Made by a program: the position numbers and the translations under genes
The notes under the pieces: model-generated
Seen by the model: only the letters and a program-made list of their open reading frames with translations
What the model was told of the DNA's origin: nothing
The model's database searches: none
In this document: one piece after another, positions 43,901-56,232 of the stretch
How the letters are laid out: each line of letters begins with the position of its first letter
Position numbering within the stretch: the first letter of the stretch is position 1
Assembly: GCA_030512335.1 (NCBI GenBank)
Contig: JAULSU010000005.1
Coordinates: forward strand, 2,914,001-2,978,000
Source: Immersiella caudata
Lineage: Eukaryota > Ascomycota > Sordariomycetes > Sordariales > Lasiosphaeriaceae
Direction: 5' to 3'
DNA length: 64,000 nt

Positions 43901-46722
43901 CCATCACGACCCGTGCCATGCTTCCCCGGAGCATGCAGCGGGCAGCCTCGCCGAGTTCCATTGGTGGATCACTCCTCTCATAGGTCTGATGCTCCGTCTC
44001 GTCCGAGTCTTGACATGGCAGAGCTACCCCTCTGCTGTCTGTTTGTTTCTCCCGCGCTCAGAGAAAGAATCCAAGTTTTATTGAGTTTATCTGGCATTAT
44101 TTTCTGGCCTATTTGCGTTTGCGGAGTCGCGATCGCACGCTGCGCCTAGACAATGGAGCATGTATGATTGCTTTTCTGGCAGACGCAGGGTCACAGGTTG
44201 CCACTATTGTTATTCTTCCGATAGGGCGGCTCTGCATTCTCTCGACGAGCCAAAAGCTGCTGCCTTACACCAGACCATGCAGCTCACTGTGCGTGCCTTA
44301 TTTGCTTTAGGTGCTTTCAACCGCAGTCACGGGCAAACAGGGGACTAACAATCTCATGCTGGCATGTTGTTCGAAGTGCTTATTTTAGGTTTTGTCCTTT
44401 TGTTTCCCGGAGCTCAAGTTGTGTTGCTACCTTTCTCTCGCCCTGGCCACGTTTTTGTTGGCCATCAGGGCTCCCCTGGATGGAACAAGGTGAAGTCCTT
44501 GGTGAAGTACCGTAACTTGGAAGCATGTATCTGAAGTCGATGTATTTTTTTCCGTCCTTGGGCATACATACCTCAGCGAGAAGTGTCTCGGTATTGCCCC
44601 TTTTCGTTGTTCGCTAGCCTAGACCCCTCGTTTCGACACAACGCATCGTTGAAACAGCTGGATCTGCATGAGGCTGCATCCGCTTTATCGTGTCATTTTC
44701 CATTTCCCCCGCACGTGAGTTCCAGTGCTGGGCTCATCGGGCTGGTCACAGCACTGCGTGCGGGACAGGAAGAGGCTTTGGCGGCTCTTTTTGGTATGTT
44801 TATCGATCTGCTCAGCGCCTATTGCGCCTGTGGCTCTGCATCTTGAATGCATCTCGATCGGACAATTTCCTGTTTCGTGCAGCTGCATGCCGGTTGCTAC
44901 GAGCCCCCCATACGGCTGGCCCGGATTGGGTCTTGATACAGGACATCTTCACGACTAGCATCATGAAATCAATTGTTGTCTTGATGGGCGGTGGTATTCC
45001 TTAGTGAAGGCACTGTGGGGCTTACGTCAAGCCCGGCCCTCGATGGATATGACTGGCTTCGGGGAGCATGAAGACCCCCGCGCTACCGGGGAAAAGTGAG
45101 CTGGATCTAGACGCCGCTCCAATGGCTGTTCATCGGGCCTCGATTCCGCGAGACGCTGTTGGCTTTTTGAGGCCCTGGAGGGTGAAATACGGAGCGTTTG
45201 GTTTACTCTCCTCCACCGGAAGTTCGAATATTCGAAGAAATAAATTAACGATAAAAAGGAAAAGAAAATAAAGAACAATATCTCTGGCCGAGCTCATCTC
45301 GGGCGGACTAATCGCCAAACCTCACCTCCAAACTCCCCGTACCCCCGGGCAGACAACTCACAAAGTAGGTAGGTACTTACTGCCCACAACCCGACGGGAG
45401 AGCGGGACCCGCTCTGTCCAGTCCCGGGAACACGTCACGCAGAGATGAAAGCTCGCGGGGTATTAGGCAAAATAGAGCCCATGTCGATCGTGGGGTCTGG
45501 GGCCGCATTCAAGAGCCGCGGCTTTTGGTCTTTGACTCATGGGAATTTATTCGGTCCGTTGTCTGGACTTCTTGTTTGGGGGTGGTGTATGGGATCCTAG
45601 GCTGGAGGAAATCTCCGAGGGTCCGGGCAGGAGGGTCGGCTTTTGGATATGTCAGTGGGAGGGGAGGTTGGGAGTTGGATGGAGGTGAGTAGAAATAGGA
45701 GATTTTCCGGGAGTTTGTCCGGCGGTGATTGCAGCTTGCTGTGTTGGTGGACGTGATACCCAGGTACCTAGGTAAGGAGGCTTGTTGTTGGCAGATGTTT
45801 GCAAGGCTAGAGTAAGCTGGTATCGAGCTCTAGCTATTCGCGGGATCCCACTCTTCACCTCGGAGAGAGACCTACGATCCAAAATGACCATGTGCCTGCG
45901 CAGACATGGGTTGCTTCTGGAAGAGTGGGAAAATGAGGGTTTGTGGGTGATACTATGGATAAAAGGGAGGACGTCGCTTGCATGCTGCCCACGTGGGCTG
46001 GGATGGCGGGAGGCGGGCCAGGTACGGCGAGGGCTCTAGATTACTCGGTGAGCGGGTGGTTGTGGCAGGTGATGCGGCTGTTGGTGTTTTGGGGAGGTCG
46101 AGCTGTTGGCAGGGGGGTTTGTTTGGAAGGTGCGAAGGAAGGTGGGGTGTGCTGAGGGAGGGTGAATAGGGGGTCGAAGTGCCGAACTGGTGGAGGAGTG
46201 ACCGGTGAGGCGTTAGGTTTTAATGGAGATGAGATGTTTCTTGGCGACTGAGGCTGGAGATGGTCTCGGGAAGACGATGTTACGAAGTCTTGAGGTAGGT
46301 GGTGAGGATGGGATTCACCTTGGCTCACCTTGATCCCGTTCACCGCTCACCTTGAGCCTGCCTGGTGGCCTGTGCGTCTTGCCGAGCTGCCCCACCTTTT
46401 CCAGTGGCTTGGGTGGTGACCGCAGATCGCCAGCGGCGTTCAAGCGCCAAAGGTGATTCCACCTGAGTCATTCTGGCTCATTCGGCGAGCGTATTGCACG
46501 TATTCAAGGTAATTCTGGTGCATTCGCCACAGAATTCTGCATACTTGAAGATTTGGTATCTTTGGGCGCTACATTAAATATTTTCGTTTGTCGTTCTGTT
46601 CACTGTACAATCATTAGGGGCTACTGAGCGCAGCGCTTGTCTCCCTTTCACTTGCCTTTTCCACCTTCATCTCTTCTCCTGATTTTGGTGTCAATCTTCA
46701 CGCAACAGTCCAGCCCTGCAGC
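40993..46722. other. Gene-poor region of 5.7 kb
   Basis: No coding region here has splice logic, codon pattern or motif that I can support. Frames up to 231 codons exist on both strands (for example 41287-41982 minus) but overlap and have no recognisable content. A-rich tracts occur near 42424, 43165 and 45236; the first two share the string CGATAAATCC. TAGGTAGGTACTTAC-type repeats lie near 45366 and CAGGTACCTAGGTAAG near 45760, which are common in intergenic DNA of related fungi. Degraded transposon or silenced gene remnants cannot be excluded. Confidence 0.4.
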
Positions 46723-48768
46723 ATGATTCCCATTCGGAACAAGGGCGGCGATTCGCCGAGATTCAACAAACAGGCTACGCGTGAGGCACCTGCATCTCGG
46801 GTAGTTCCGAAGCCGGTTCCTGGGCGCCAGGTCAAGGATGCGAGAGGCTATCAGATCGAGCAGCTGAGGCGCCGCTTTTCTCCAAAGGAAACCAACCACG
46901 AGAATGGAGACACCTCATTGTTTTTCAATCTCGCGCCATCAGACCCAGATTTTCCTTTTGATTTGGACCATCTTGAGGTTGACCTCCGGATTCCCGCTGC
47001 GTACCCTGCAGCCCAACCCCAACTGTTGGTCAAGAACACCGATATACCCAGGGGGTTCGCCATCAATATCGAAAAGGGGTGGGGCAAGCTGGCGGAAGAG
47101 AAGAAAGGAGCCACTCTGCTTGCTCTGACCAACGCACTGGACAAGAATCTGGAGTCCTTTCTGTCGGAACAGAAGGCCGAAACCGTCAAATTGATGACGT
47201 TCAAAGACACCAAACCAGAGCCAGCACCCGTCGAGCTGGTTGCACCGCCAAAGCCGCCAGTCGAGAGAAAGCCATACATTCCACTGGATTCTTTCACCAG
47301 AGATCAGATCGCAGAAGCCAAGGCGAGACGGGCTCAGGAAGTGAGACAGCTCGATGCACGCATGGGGAAGCTTCCCGCGTACCAGAGGTCCAGCGACGGT
47401 ATCATCTACACCCTTCCGCTAGAGCCAAAACGTAGGGCTCAGCTTCCAGTTGGACTTCAAGGAGTAAACTCCGTCCAGTTGGTTATTCCGCTGCTCTATC
47501 CGCTGCAGCCGTTGAGAGTCCTCTTGAACGAGGTAGAGTCTGAGGATGCTGAGCCCGTTGAGGAGCTCTTTTCTCAAAAGGCCATGGAGCGGAAAGACAT
47601 GACGTTGACCAGCCACATCAACTCCTTGGCTCAAAACCTGCACGCTTTGGTGAAGGAGGCACAGAAGCCGCTCCCCGTGAGCGTCCCGGTTGCTCTGCAG
47701 CCAGCGGATCCAAACACGGAAGCAAAGCAAGCCGAACACTCTTCGACGTTGGGCGGCGGAAAGACACACGTACACGTCATCCCTAGGCCGCCAGAGTGGA
47801 ATATGGGAGATTCGTCGGAATCTGATGAGACAGACGAAGACTACTCCGAGGACGAAGACGAGGATGAGGGTGGCGCCACCATCGGTGCAGAGGTTGCCAG
47901 AACTAGTATCCCAACGCAAACCTCTGAAACAGGAATCGCCATATCATTTCCCTCGATCGAGCTCCACGGCATCGAGCTCCTGCAAATCTCCACACTCAAT
48001 TTGAGTGTCAAATGCAACCGTTGCAAGACTCTCAACGACATCAACAACCTAACTCCCAACACGCTCAAACCATCCAGCTGCAAAAAATGCGCCACCCCCT
48101 TCTCTCTCACCTTTCGGCCAGAACTCATACACGCCAACTCCACGCGAGCCGGCTTTATCGATGCCACTGCTTGCACAATTGCAGATCTCCTTCCCTCATC
48201 CTTCATCCCAACTTGCTCTTCCTGCTCCACCCCTTCTTCTCAGCCCCTCCTCTCCGTTCGCGGCGACACAACCACCAACGTCTGCCGCACTTGTCATCAC
48301 CGCTTCACCTTCTCTCTTCCCACCGTCAAATTCCTGTCCTATGCCCCCGGCGCTAACTCCCCCCCTCCCCCGACTGCCCCTCGCCGCCGCCTCGAGAAAC
48401 TGGGTCTTCACGCAGGCGAACCACTCCCCGACCGCGGCGCCTGTGCCCACTACCGCAAATCTCACCGCTGGTTCCGCTTCTCGTGCTGCTCAAAGGTCTA
48501 CCCATGCGACAAATGCCACGATGCGGAGGAGCAGCATGAGATGGAGTGGGCATCGAGGATGATTTGCGGTTGGTGCTCAAGGGAGCAGAGGTACGCGGCA
48601 GAGAGCTGTGCGTTTTGTGGGAGAAGTGTGATTGGCAAGAGAGGCAAGGGCTTTTGGGAGGGTGGTAGGGGAACGAGGGATAGGGCTTTGATGAGGAGGG
48701 GAGATAAGAGGAAATATCGGAGGGTTGGGGGCACTGCTGCATCGGGGAAGAAGAAGGAGGAGGATTGA
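46723..48768 (+). CDS. CHY-type zinc-finger protein with N-terminal RWD-like region
   Basis: A single exon of 681 aa. Residues ~55-150 resemble an RWD fold (SLFFNLAPSDPDFPFDLDHL, VDLRIPAAYPAAQPQLL). A charged middle with an acidic stretch (SESDETDEDYSEDEDEDEGG) follows. The C-terminal third is rich in Cys: KCNRCKTLNDINN with SCKKCATPFSLTF, CSSCSTPS, VCRTCHHRF, and then the CHY/CTCHY-like module CAHYRKSHRWFRFSCCSK, YPCDKCHDAEEQHE, MICGWCSREQRY and CAFCGRS. CHY fingers bind zinc and occur in ubiquitin ligases and in the yeast protein Hot13. The exact role of this fungal form is unknown. Codon use switches from C-rich to G-rich near 48500, at the 3' end. Confidence 0.88.
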   Translation: MIPIRNKGGDSPRFNKQATREAPASRVVPKPVPGRQVKDARGYQIEQLRRRFSPKETNHENGDTSLFFNLAPSDPDFPFDLDHLEVDLRIPAAYPAAQPQLLVKNTDIPRGFAINIEKGWGKLAEEKKGATLLALTNALDKNLESFLSEQKAETVKLMTFKDTKPEPAPVELVAPPKPPVERKPYIPLDSFTRDQIAEAKARRAQEVRQLDARMGKLPAYQRSSDGIIYTLPLEPKRRAQLPVGLQGVNSVQLVIPLLYPLQPLRVLLNEVESEDAEPVEELFSQKAMERKDMTLTSHINSLAQNLHALVKEAQKPLPVSVPVALQPADPNTEAKQAEHSSTLGGGKTHVHVIPRPPEWNMGDSSESDETDEDYSEDEDEDEGGATIGAEVARTSIPTQTSETGIAISFPSIELHGIELLQISTLNLSVKCNRCKTLNDINNLTPNTLKPSSCKKCATPFSLTFRPELIHANSTRAGFIDATACTIADLLPSSFIPTCSSCSTPSSQPLLSVRGDTTTNVCRTCHHRFTFSLPTVKFLSYAPGANSPPPPTAPRRRLEKLGLHAGEPLPDRGACAHYRKSHRWFRFSCCSKVYPCDKCHDAEEQHEMEWASRMICGWCSREQRYAAESCAFCGRSVIGKRGKGFWEGGRGTRDRALMRRGDKRKYRRVGGTAASGKKKEED

Positions 48769-51700
48769 GGAAAAGGGGGCTGATGATGTTTGATGGGAAA
48801 AGGGGGGTTGCTAGGGTGATGGTGAGGGATAGGGTGTGGAGGCATAAAGGGGGAAGTTGTCTGGACGGGTCATGAATAGGGGTTAGGTGAGCACCCATGG
48901 GGATTGATGGGTATGGCAAGATGAGGCACGCAAATAGAGCATAGGTGACCGCGGAGGCCAAGGGATAGGTAACGGTAAATAGGGGCTGTAACGGCGATGT
49001 GAAGGCAGACGTACGGAACGACGGAGGAGTTGAACTGAAGCTGTCACCGTCTCTAGGTGTCTAAGGTAGCCTCACTATCACCGTCATACTGCCGCGCGCA
49101 ACAGGCAATGGCATTTGCATCGGACCAGGACATCGGCCATCGGCCCTGACACGCCCGACATGGAGCGACATGGAGGATACTTCCTCGCATCTGCCGACCA
49201 AGTAGCAAATACAATCACAACAGGGCTGAATATCGGCGCGTATCTGGAATCCTCTCCCTCGTGGTCATCATGTACGGGGTAAGGCAGGCACCGCACATGT
49301 GCCTCCCGTCATCGCGCCTTGGGGGTTTCGCGTGCTTCGTTTCTGATGCGCTTCTGCACCTCACACTGACAGCCTTGCCTATTTTGCGCCCGGGACGCGT
49401 AAATCTGCAAGGGGCCGAGAAGGACCCGTCGCAAGTACGTGGAGCGATATTGGACGGGGAGCCGCCCGGGGCGGGATGGGAGGGTAGAGCCGCACCGCGT
49501 GGGCGAGTGAAGAAAAAAGGGGGGCCGAGATCGTGGCCTTGGATGTTGATTGCACGAGTTGGCAACCGCGCTCGAGGTCAGGTAAGCGCTGTGCTGAGCA
49601 CAAGTTCTGCGTGATTTCACTCTGTTCATTTTGTGCTCGTTGTCACCAGCGCGGCACTCGCGCTTTTCTCTTTTCCCCTTTGGCACTCTCCTGACTTGTG
49701 TGTGGTGTGGGACAGATACCCCGCGCCAAACCAACTCTCCCCTTTCGCTACCGCTGCCGCGGGCCCGTCACAAAACACACACACTACAAAATTCAGCCCC
49801 CAATTGCCAGTCGCGAGACGCGCCGATCGCGCAGCTGTAGCGCGAGAAACTGCAACTTGGGGGCCTGACGGCGGGTAACAAGTCTAGGGCAAGCATCGCT
49901 AGGCTGCGAGATAGCGGGGTGATGGTGATGTGCCGAGTGTTGTGATTGAGCAGCGGCTGTGGGGTGATTTGTTTCTTGTGTGCTGTTTCTTGACGGCCTG
50001 GGGGTTGATGGGTTGGGGATTACTATGGACTGCTGCTACTCTTCTACTGATGCTGCTACGCGGAGCAGCGCGGCGCAGCCATGATGGGGTAGGGTTAGGC
50101 GGAAACATATGCGCGGTATGTCTGTTTCGTTTCGGGGTGGTGGTGATGGGCTCGGCGGGCTTTGAGAAATATTCTTTTTTAATTTTATTTTCTTGATTTT
50201 GATTTTATTTCCTAGGATTTTTATTTCGTCAGAATGAGATCAACACAACGTGGTATTCCCGCTCATCTGCCTTGTCAGCCTATGTACCTGCCACGATGTT
50301 GCATTGCTATCTTTGGTGTTGAACTGCTGGTCCTTGCGCTGCTTGGTATGTAGCAATAACCTCGTGGCATGATGATGTTGGCAATTCCACGCCAGACCCA
50401 GGTCCTTGTCGGCCACCTCTTCGTCCAGAAAAATAAAAGGACAAAAACAATAAAATAAAATAAAAGACTCTGTCCTTCCAAAAGAACACCCATCCGTCCC
50501 GGCGGTAATCTCCCAGCCTCCGCTGAGCGCTCATCACGTAATGCTCTCTCATCCCAGCGTTGTGGGCTCCTGGCTCACCGACCTGCCATTCCCACCCGTC
50601 TCTGCCAGACGAGACCGTTTTCTGGCTCACCACTCAGACGGCCCCGTTTTCCTCACCTGCCGGGGTTGAAAAAACTCTTGAAAAATCCACAGCCAGTCAT
50701 TTCCCGACCGCTCGGCCAGCCGACCCCGCCATCGCCGCACCGGGGAAGGCAACGGATGGTTTCCGGCCGTGGGGAAAGGAGTCAATCCTTTCAATCCTGC
50801 CGGTAGCGATACGGTCCCCACATTCGGGCTGGCGCTGAATTTCGCAGGTCGTCTTGCCTGTCCGTTTTTTATTATTGAAAGAACAAGATTGTATACCGCA
50901 ATGCCAACGGGCTAACTAGCGCGCTTCAAAAACGCGGTCGCACAACCACTGGTCAGGCGCAAAGTGGACATCCAACCGTTGATGACACGGAACCGCGTGG
51001 TAGCCCCAACGGTAGGGCGTCCGTCCATCAGTCACTTGCCTGCCTGCCCGTAAACACAGCGGGCTGGGGAAATGGCCGATTTTCGTTGGCTGTGTGCCGT
51101 GTCTTACGATGCGACGCTGGTGAAGGTCGGAAGAGGGAAATGCGGTGATCCATTCTGCTCCCGGAGGGGCTCTCAAACAAGCTGGCCATGCTCGATCGAG
51201 ATGCCGGGTCAGAGGGTCGACGCCCAATTTGGCGATGCGGGTTCAGCTGACGGGCTTGGGCAGGGCGGGATCGTCGCTGTCGTCATTGTGTTGCAGCGGG
51301 TTGGGTGTTGAAGCTGCGAGCAAATCTGATATTTTTCTGAGATCGAGAGGGGGAGCGTGGGGGATGTGCTGACCACGTGTGCCATCTTGAGATTTCAATA
51401 TTATTGTTTTTTTCGCTTTGGATTATTTTCGATCTTTGAGTGCGACTCTTGAGCCGCCCGAGTTGGGTAATCATCTTGCTCCCAAACAGGCAGCCACAGA
51501 AGGTCCCCTCGACCGCCCCTTCCTCCGCCTCGCAGCTCTTCCGTTCTTCAAAGTCCCAGGCGCAACACCGCTTTGACAGCGGCACAGAACGTGCGCGCGT
51601 GTGTGTTCAAGACGTGGCTCGCTCAGGGAAAATTTTCAACGAGTTTCCCGACCCGCTGCTGCTGCTGCACCTGCTTCTGTTAGCCCGTGTCAGCTCCGGG

Positions 51701-54390
51701 CCGCATGCACGGCCGCATCTCCCGTCCAGTGAGCATCAGGCGGGGTCTGGGGAAAAACAGGAAGGGGGGACGCCCCCTGCCTGAACAACGCGACTGAGAG
51801 AAACGCGCATGGACGCATCCGTGCTCGGGGAAATCACCAAGAGACGCGTTCTCATGACTGGTGATGACTGCCGGCCGGTGAAGGGGTGCTCGGCCTTCTG
51901 TTCTGCGCCACCTTTCTCGATGAATTCCTTCCTGGTTCTGTGATTTCCCCTCCACACGAGAAAACGGCTGGGTGGGATTTGTGGCGGTCTGACGCGGGCG
52001 TGACAAAGAAACATACGAGATGGACGTCTGCGAGTCGAAGATTGCAGCGTTGAGGTTCGACGAACATTGCACTGAGGACTTCACACAGGCAGCCTGAAGA
52101 TTCCAACCTTCTCGAAGCCTTCGCATGAATGCTCCCCCGCATTGTGAGACTTGAGGCAACTCGGTTTGCCCTGTTGAATGCCATATGGAAGCACTGACAG
52201 CAAGAGTTCGGATGACTTTGAACCGGAAGTCGAGAAGTTCATGCAGCGCAAATCAGCTTGGCAAACCCTCCCCTTCTCCAGCTTCGATCAATGCATAGCC
52301 GGGGGGTTTTGTGGTTGGAAGCTCATATGATCGCCAGAATTTATCCTTTACTTTTATTGAAAATAAAATAAAATATTCATTCAACAATTCTTCTGATCTT
52401 CCCCAAAGCTAAGCATGTGGATCATTACTCAGGGGGTGGTTGGCCCGCGCCTTGACATTGCATCATCGCGACTCAGGGCGCGCTCAGCTGAACCTCGGGG
52501 AGCCTCCCAGAGCCTCAGATATCGCAATCATATGTCTCAGGAGAATGCAACGCCGCCATATGGATTCTGCATCACAGGTCCTTTGCTGTCCAGCTCAGAG
52601 CGACGATCCCCCGCTCTTTGTGTTGGCCCAGCGGTGGGAGCTGAAGGCGGCAGTTACTTGACATGCAATACACACTTCCGTTGCTGCGAGATCGAGATGT
52701 CATCTTGGTCGTCTGCCCGGTTTTTTCGCCTCTCCACGGTCCCAAGGCTCAGAGGAGACATGGGGTCCGCCCGAGGGTGTGGTTGACCACCCATGAAAGC
52801 TGTTGACATCTCGACAGTACCTGTCCTCGGTAGAGTACATCCTCGATTCACCAGCGATGTACTCCCCCTCCGTCCCCGGAAGAGCGCTGAAGACCTGGAG
52901 AATGCCCTTGGCAGCACCGGTGAAGTTCTTCAAGTGAGACATTCTGACTCGCCCAGCGCGCACACCATTCCCTTCGCAATCAAGCGTCTTGGGCTTTGAC
53001 GCCCCTCTCTCTTCCACGGCGTCTTCTCGAAGCACGCCGCCATGGCTTTGACCTCGTGGAAAACAATTTCGTAATCCGGACGGACTCACTTAGAGCCTTG
53101 GCCTTCGCTCAGCTCGGTCGACGGTCCATTTCGGGTGAGCTCATCACGAAGCCGTGCCAATGCCCTGGTCGCACCGGTCTGCCCCGGATTGCGCTTTCGG
53201 CGACCATGGTACGCTCTGTGATTGGCTATGGCGCCTCCTGGAACAAGTGTGCCAGGGGCAGTGGACAAGGGTACGGCTCCGCTGTGACGTTGCGCCTCCA
53301 AGTGTTGCTGAACCGGGACTGCGAAAAGATAATGGAGGACGGGAAATAAAATAAAATAAAGAATAGAAAATAATAAAATAGTGAAGCGAGCGAGATGAGA
53401 TAAGCGGTGGGGGAAATGCCCTGGCCGGACGGCCCGAAGCTTCGTGCTCCGGTCAATTTGTTTGTGAGGTGACATGGCTGAGGTATCGAGACCTGGCGTC
53501 ATGAAAACGGTGAGGGATTTGGCGTTTGGCGAGATAGGTACAATGCCGGTCACGAAGCGAAGATGAACAACTTCACCGTGTGCTCGAGTAAGGTAAAGTC
53601 GTAACAAGCCCTTCCTACACTCCCAACAAGACGCCCGCTTGATGAACTCGGCCATTGCCGAGCAAACATTCGACATCACAATGATTCGACCGACGTCAAA
53701 TCGAAGAAGGGCCGTCTCGATGGAGCTCTTGCCTTAGCCAACACGACCGCCGAGCTGAACATCCTTATCTCCATCGAGCTGCCAGAGCCGCAAGCGCAAC
53801 CATGATCCACCCCTTCGGACCGCTGAACTGTGTCAAAATTGCAGAACGGGTCGGTCGTGACTGCCGTTCTTGAACTTCCAAACCCAGCGTGGTGGAGTCC
53901 CAGGACCTTGATGGTCAACCGATCAGACTGACCCAAGACGTCGACCGAGGGTGGGGATCGGCTTCAAATCGTTGCTCATTATTCTATCAAATGCTACCCT
54001 CCGTGTTTGATGCTTAGTGCTCTATGCTACGCACCATCGGCTTCGGCCGGAAACACAATCATAGAGAGCGTTACCGTCACATGTTTCAATTCCCCGCGGT
54101 CCTTCCCCAAACCACATGAGCCAACCTCTAACGTCGTCGACACGAGTGCGGGGCACGCCTGCCACTCCCCATCGAACCATCGTCACCTGGCCATTACATT
54201 CATTGCAGATCGTCAACAAATCATCAACCATGCCGCACCGATTGGTCCTTGTCACGGCAGACCACCAGCCGAGACGGTGGTATTCGACCTCTGGACCGTT
54301 CGGCGCGAGAAAGGACAGGCTTTTGTCGTCAAGAAAACACACAACCAAAACGCCGGTAACCGTTATCCCAACCGCTCGAAAATTATATCG
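48769..54390. other. Gene-poor region of 5.6 kb with A-rich pentamer tracts
   Basis: No gene is supported. Frames on both strands are short, overlapping and without motifs. (AAAAT)n-like tracts occur near 50445-50465, 52358-52376 and 53343-53382, with a T-rich counterpart at 50172-50215. The segment 52790-53900 has several moderately long frames in different phases on the minus strand, which could be the remains of an old gene, but I cannot name it. Confidence 0.4.
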
Positions 54391-56232
54391 CTATCGGCAA
54401 CAACCAAATAGTGCTCGTTTGGACTCGGACTTGACTGATGTCCCTTTGGAAGGGGTGCACTCCCCGGAGCTGCTTTCCCGGCCTGATGATGCAGTTGTTG
54501 ACATGGAGCCAACACTCAGGTGGTACGACTGCTTCTCTGTGAACACCCGAATAGGTTGGCCGCTGCTGCCGCCCTCGGCACCGGCAATCTGCCTCGGGTC
54601 ATACAGCGGGGGATACTTGACTGAGCAGCACAGCAGGCCGACAGTTCCCGACAAGACACAGCAGATCAGCCAGAGGATCCTCAGCGTGTTGACAATAACC
54701 TCCCTCCCGGTGGGGTCGTCTTTCACCTCCTTGAGCGCTCTCAGAAACGACTGGGCCGTCATGTCTGCTCCCCCGATTTTCTCAAGCTCGCGCTCCATCT
54801 GGACGGTAAATACAGCCGTTCCAATGGCAATGCCCATGCACATTCCAGCGGATTTGAAGAGCCAGCCCATTGCCATGGCATGTCCATTATCTTCTCTTTT
54901 CGTCGTGGCCAGGATTGAGACGTTCAGTGCCGACGCAATCGTGCCGGCCCCTAGACCGACACCAGCGTTGATGAGAATGAGAACTGGCAGGGGCGTTTTG
55001 GTGTCGAGAAACCAAAGAAAACCAATGGAGAGGGAGGTCAGCGGCCATCCCACCCACATAGCCCAGCGAATCTTGTTCTTCTGGCGCATGATGAGGCCGC
55101 ACACAATAGCGGCGATGGGGATCGCAAAGGTCTCAGGGAGGAGCGCAACTCCAGTCAGGATCTCGCTGAAGCCACGAACTCCTGACCAGTAAATGACAAG
55201 GTAATAGAAGATCATGTTGACACAAACGCCAAACGCGGCCTGTCCCAGGAAACCGAACACAGTCGCCCAGTTTGTGAAAAGGCTCGCCCTGAACATGGGG
55301 TTCTTCGCGACGAATCGCTGGTGCAGCGCCAACGCCGTCAGCCCGAATATACCCAGGAGCAACGACATGATGGCCTGCCAAGAACGCCAGGAGAAGAAGA
55401 TGCCGGCCATAGTGAAGGGCACTAGGAGAGCCACGGCCGACGGCATGAATATTGCGATTCCCATCCAGTCGACCTTCTTCAAGTTGCGGAGGACCCCATC
55501 TTCGGGCCTATCGAAGCCGAGGAGAACCCCGAGACCGGCTGCCGCGGCGGCGATGGCTGGCAGGTTGATCCAAAACAGCCATCTCTACTGTCTGTCAGCG
55601 GGCATGCCGCGAGGGGGAACGGAGACACAAACCCAAGACGCTGCCTTCAGGATACCAGCACCAACCAGCGGACCAAGAACGAGACCGAGGGCTTGCGTTG
55701 CGTTCTGGACTGAGAGCCAAGTGGCTCGGTCACGCAGCTCGATGAGGTCGGTCAATACTATGGCTGCGAGGACGGTACCCCCCGAAGCGAACCCTTGCAT
55801 GCTGCGGCCGATGAGCAGCGTCGCCATGTTGTCTGCCATAGCGGCCACGGTCGAGCCGGCGGCGAAGACGGCGAGAACCAGGAGAAACGCGGGCTTCCTG
55901 CCAACGACGTGGGATATCTCGGCGATCGGCTGCTGGAAGATGGTCGCGGTAAGGGAGAAGACTGTCCCCATGCTGAACACGGCCGTCTTGCTCGCGTGCA
56001 TATCATGAGCTATCGTCTAACTCGGGCAGATAACGCGTCAGCATCTAATACCAAGATGGTTTACCCCCCCTTTGCTCTCTCGTACCGGAAGCGCAACCGC
56101 TACCGAGGTCATGTCGATGGCCAGCATGAAGTGAATGAAAAGCATGAAGGCATAGATGGACCTAGCCCGCCTCCTGGACACCGGCATCCGTGACTTCACT
56201 CGGCTTTCCATTGTCGACTCCAGGCCACCCAT
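54391..56232 (-). CDS. MFS transporter, DHA2-like drug:H+ antiporter type
   Basis: Three exons (56086-56232, 55633-56016, 54391-55584) join in phase to 574 aa. Splice junctions rebuild VAVALPTIAHDMHASKTA and LKAASWRWLFWINLPAIAAA. TM1 reads IYAFMLFIHFMLAIDMTSVA; the motif near TM2-3 is VVGRKPAFLLV and the TM4 region GRSMQGFASGG. WRWLFWINLPAIAA before TM6 is typical of 14-TM DHA2 and siderophore-type pumps, and long hydrophobic segments continue to a hydrophilic Ser-rich tail. It likely exports a drug or metabolite across the plasma membrane. No biosynthetic genes lie next to it. The start MGGLESTMESR is chosen as the ATG closest to TM1; the frame upstream is open but atypical. Confidence 0.85.

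Noticed and set aside
52906..52922. 17-nt resemblance to the antisense of the GAPDH segment STGAAKA
   Set aside because: Sequence on either side does not extend the similarity, so chance is more likely.
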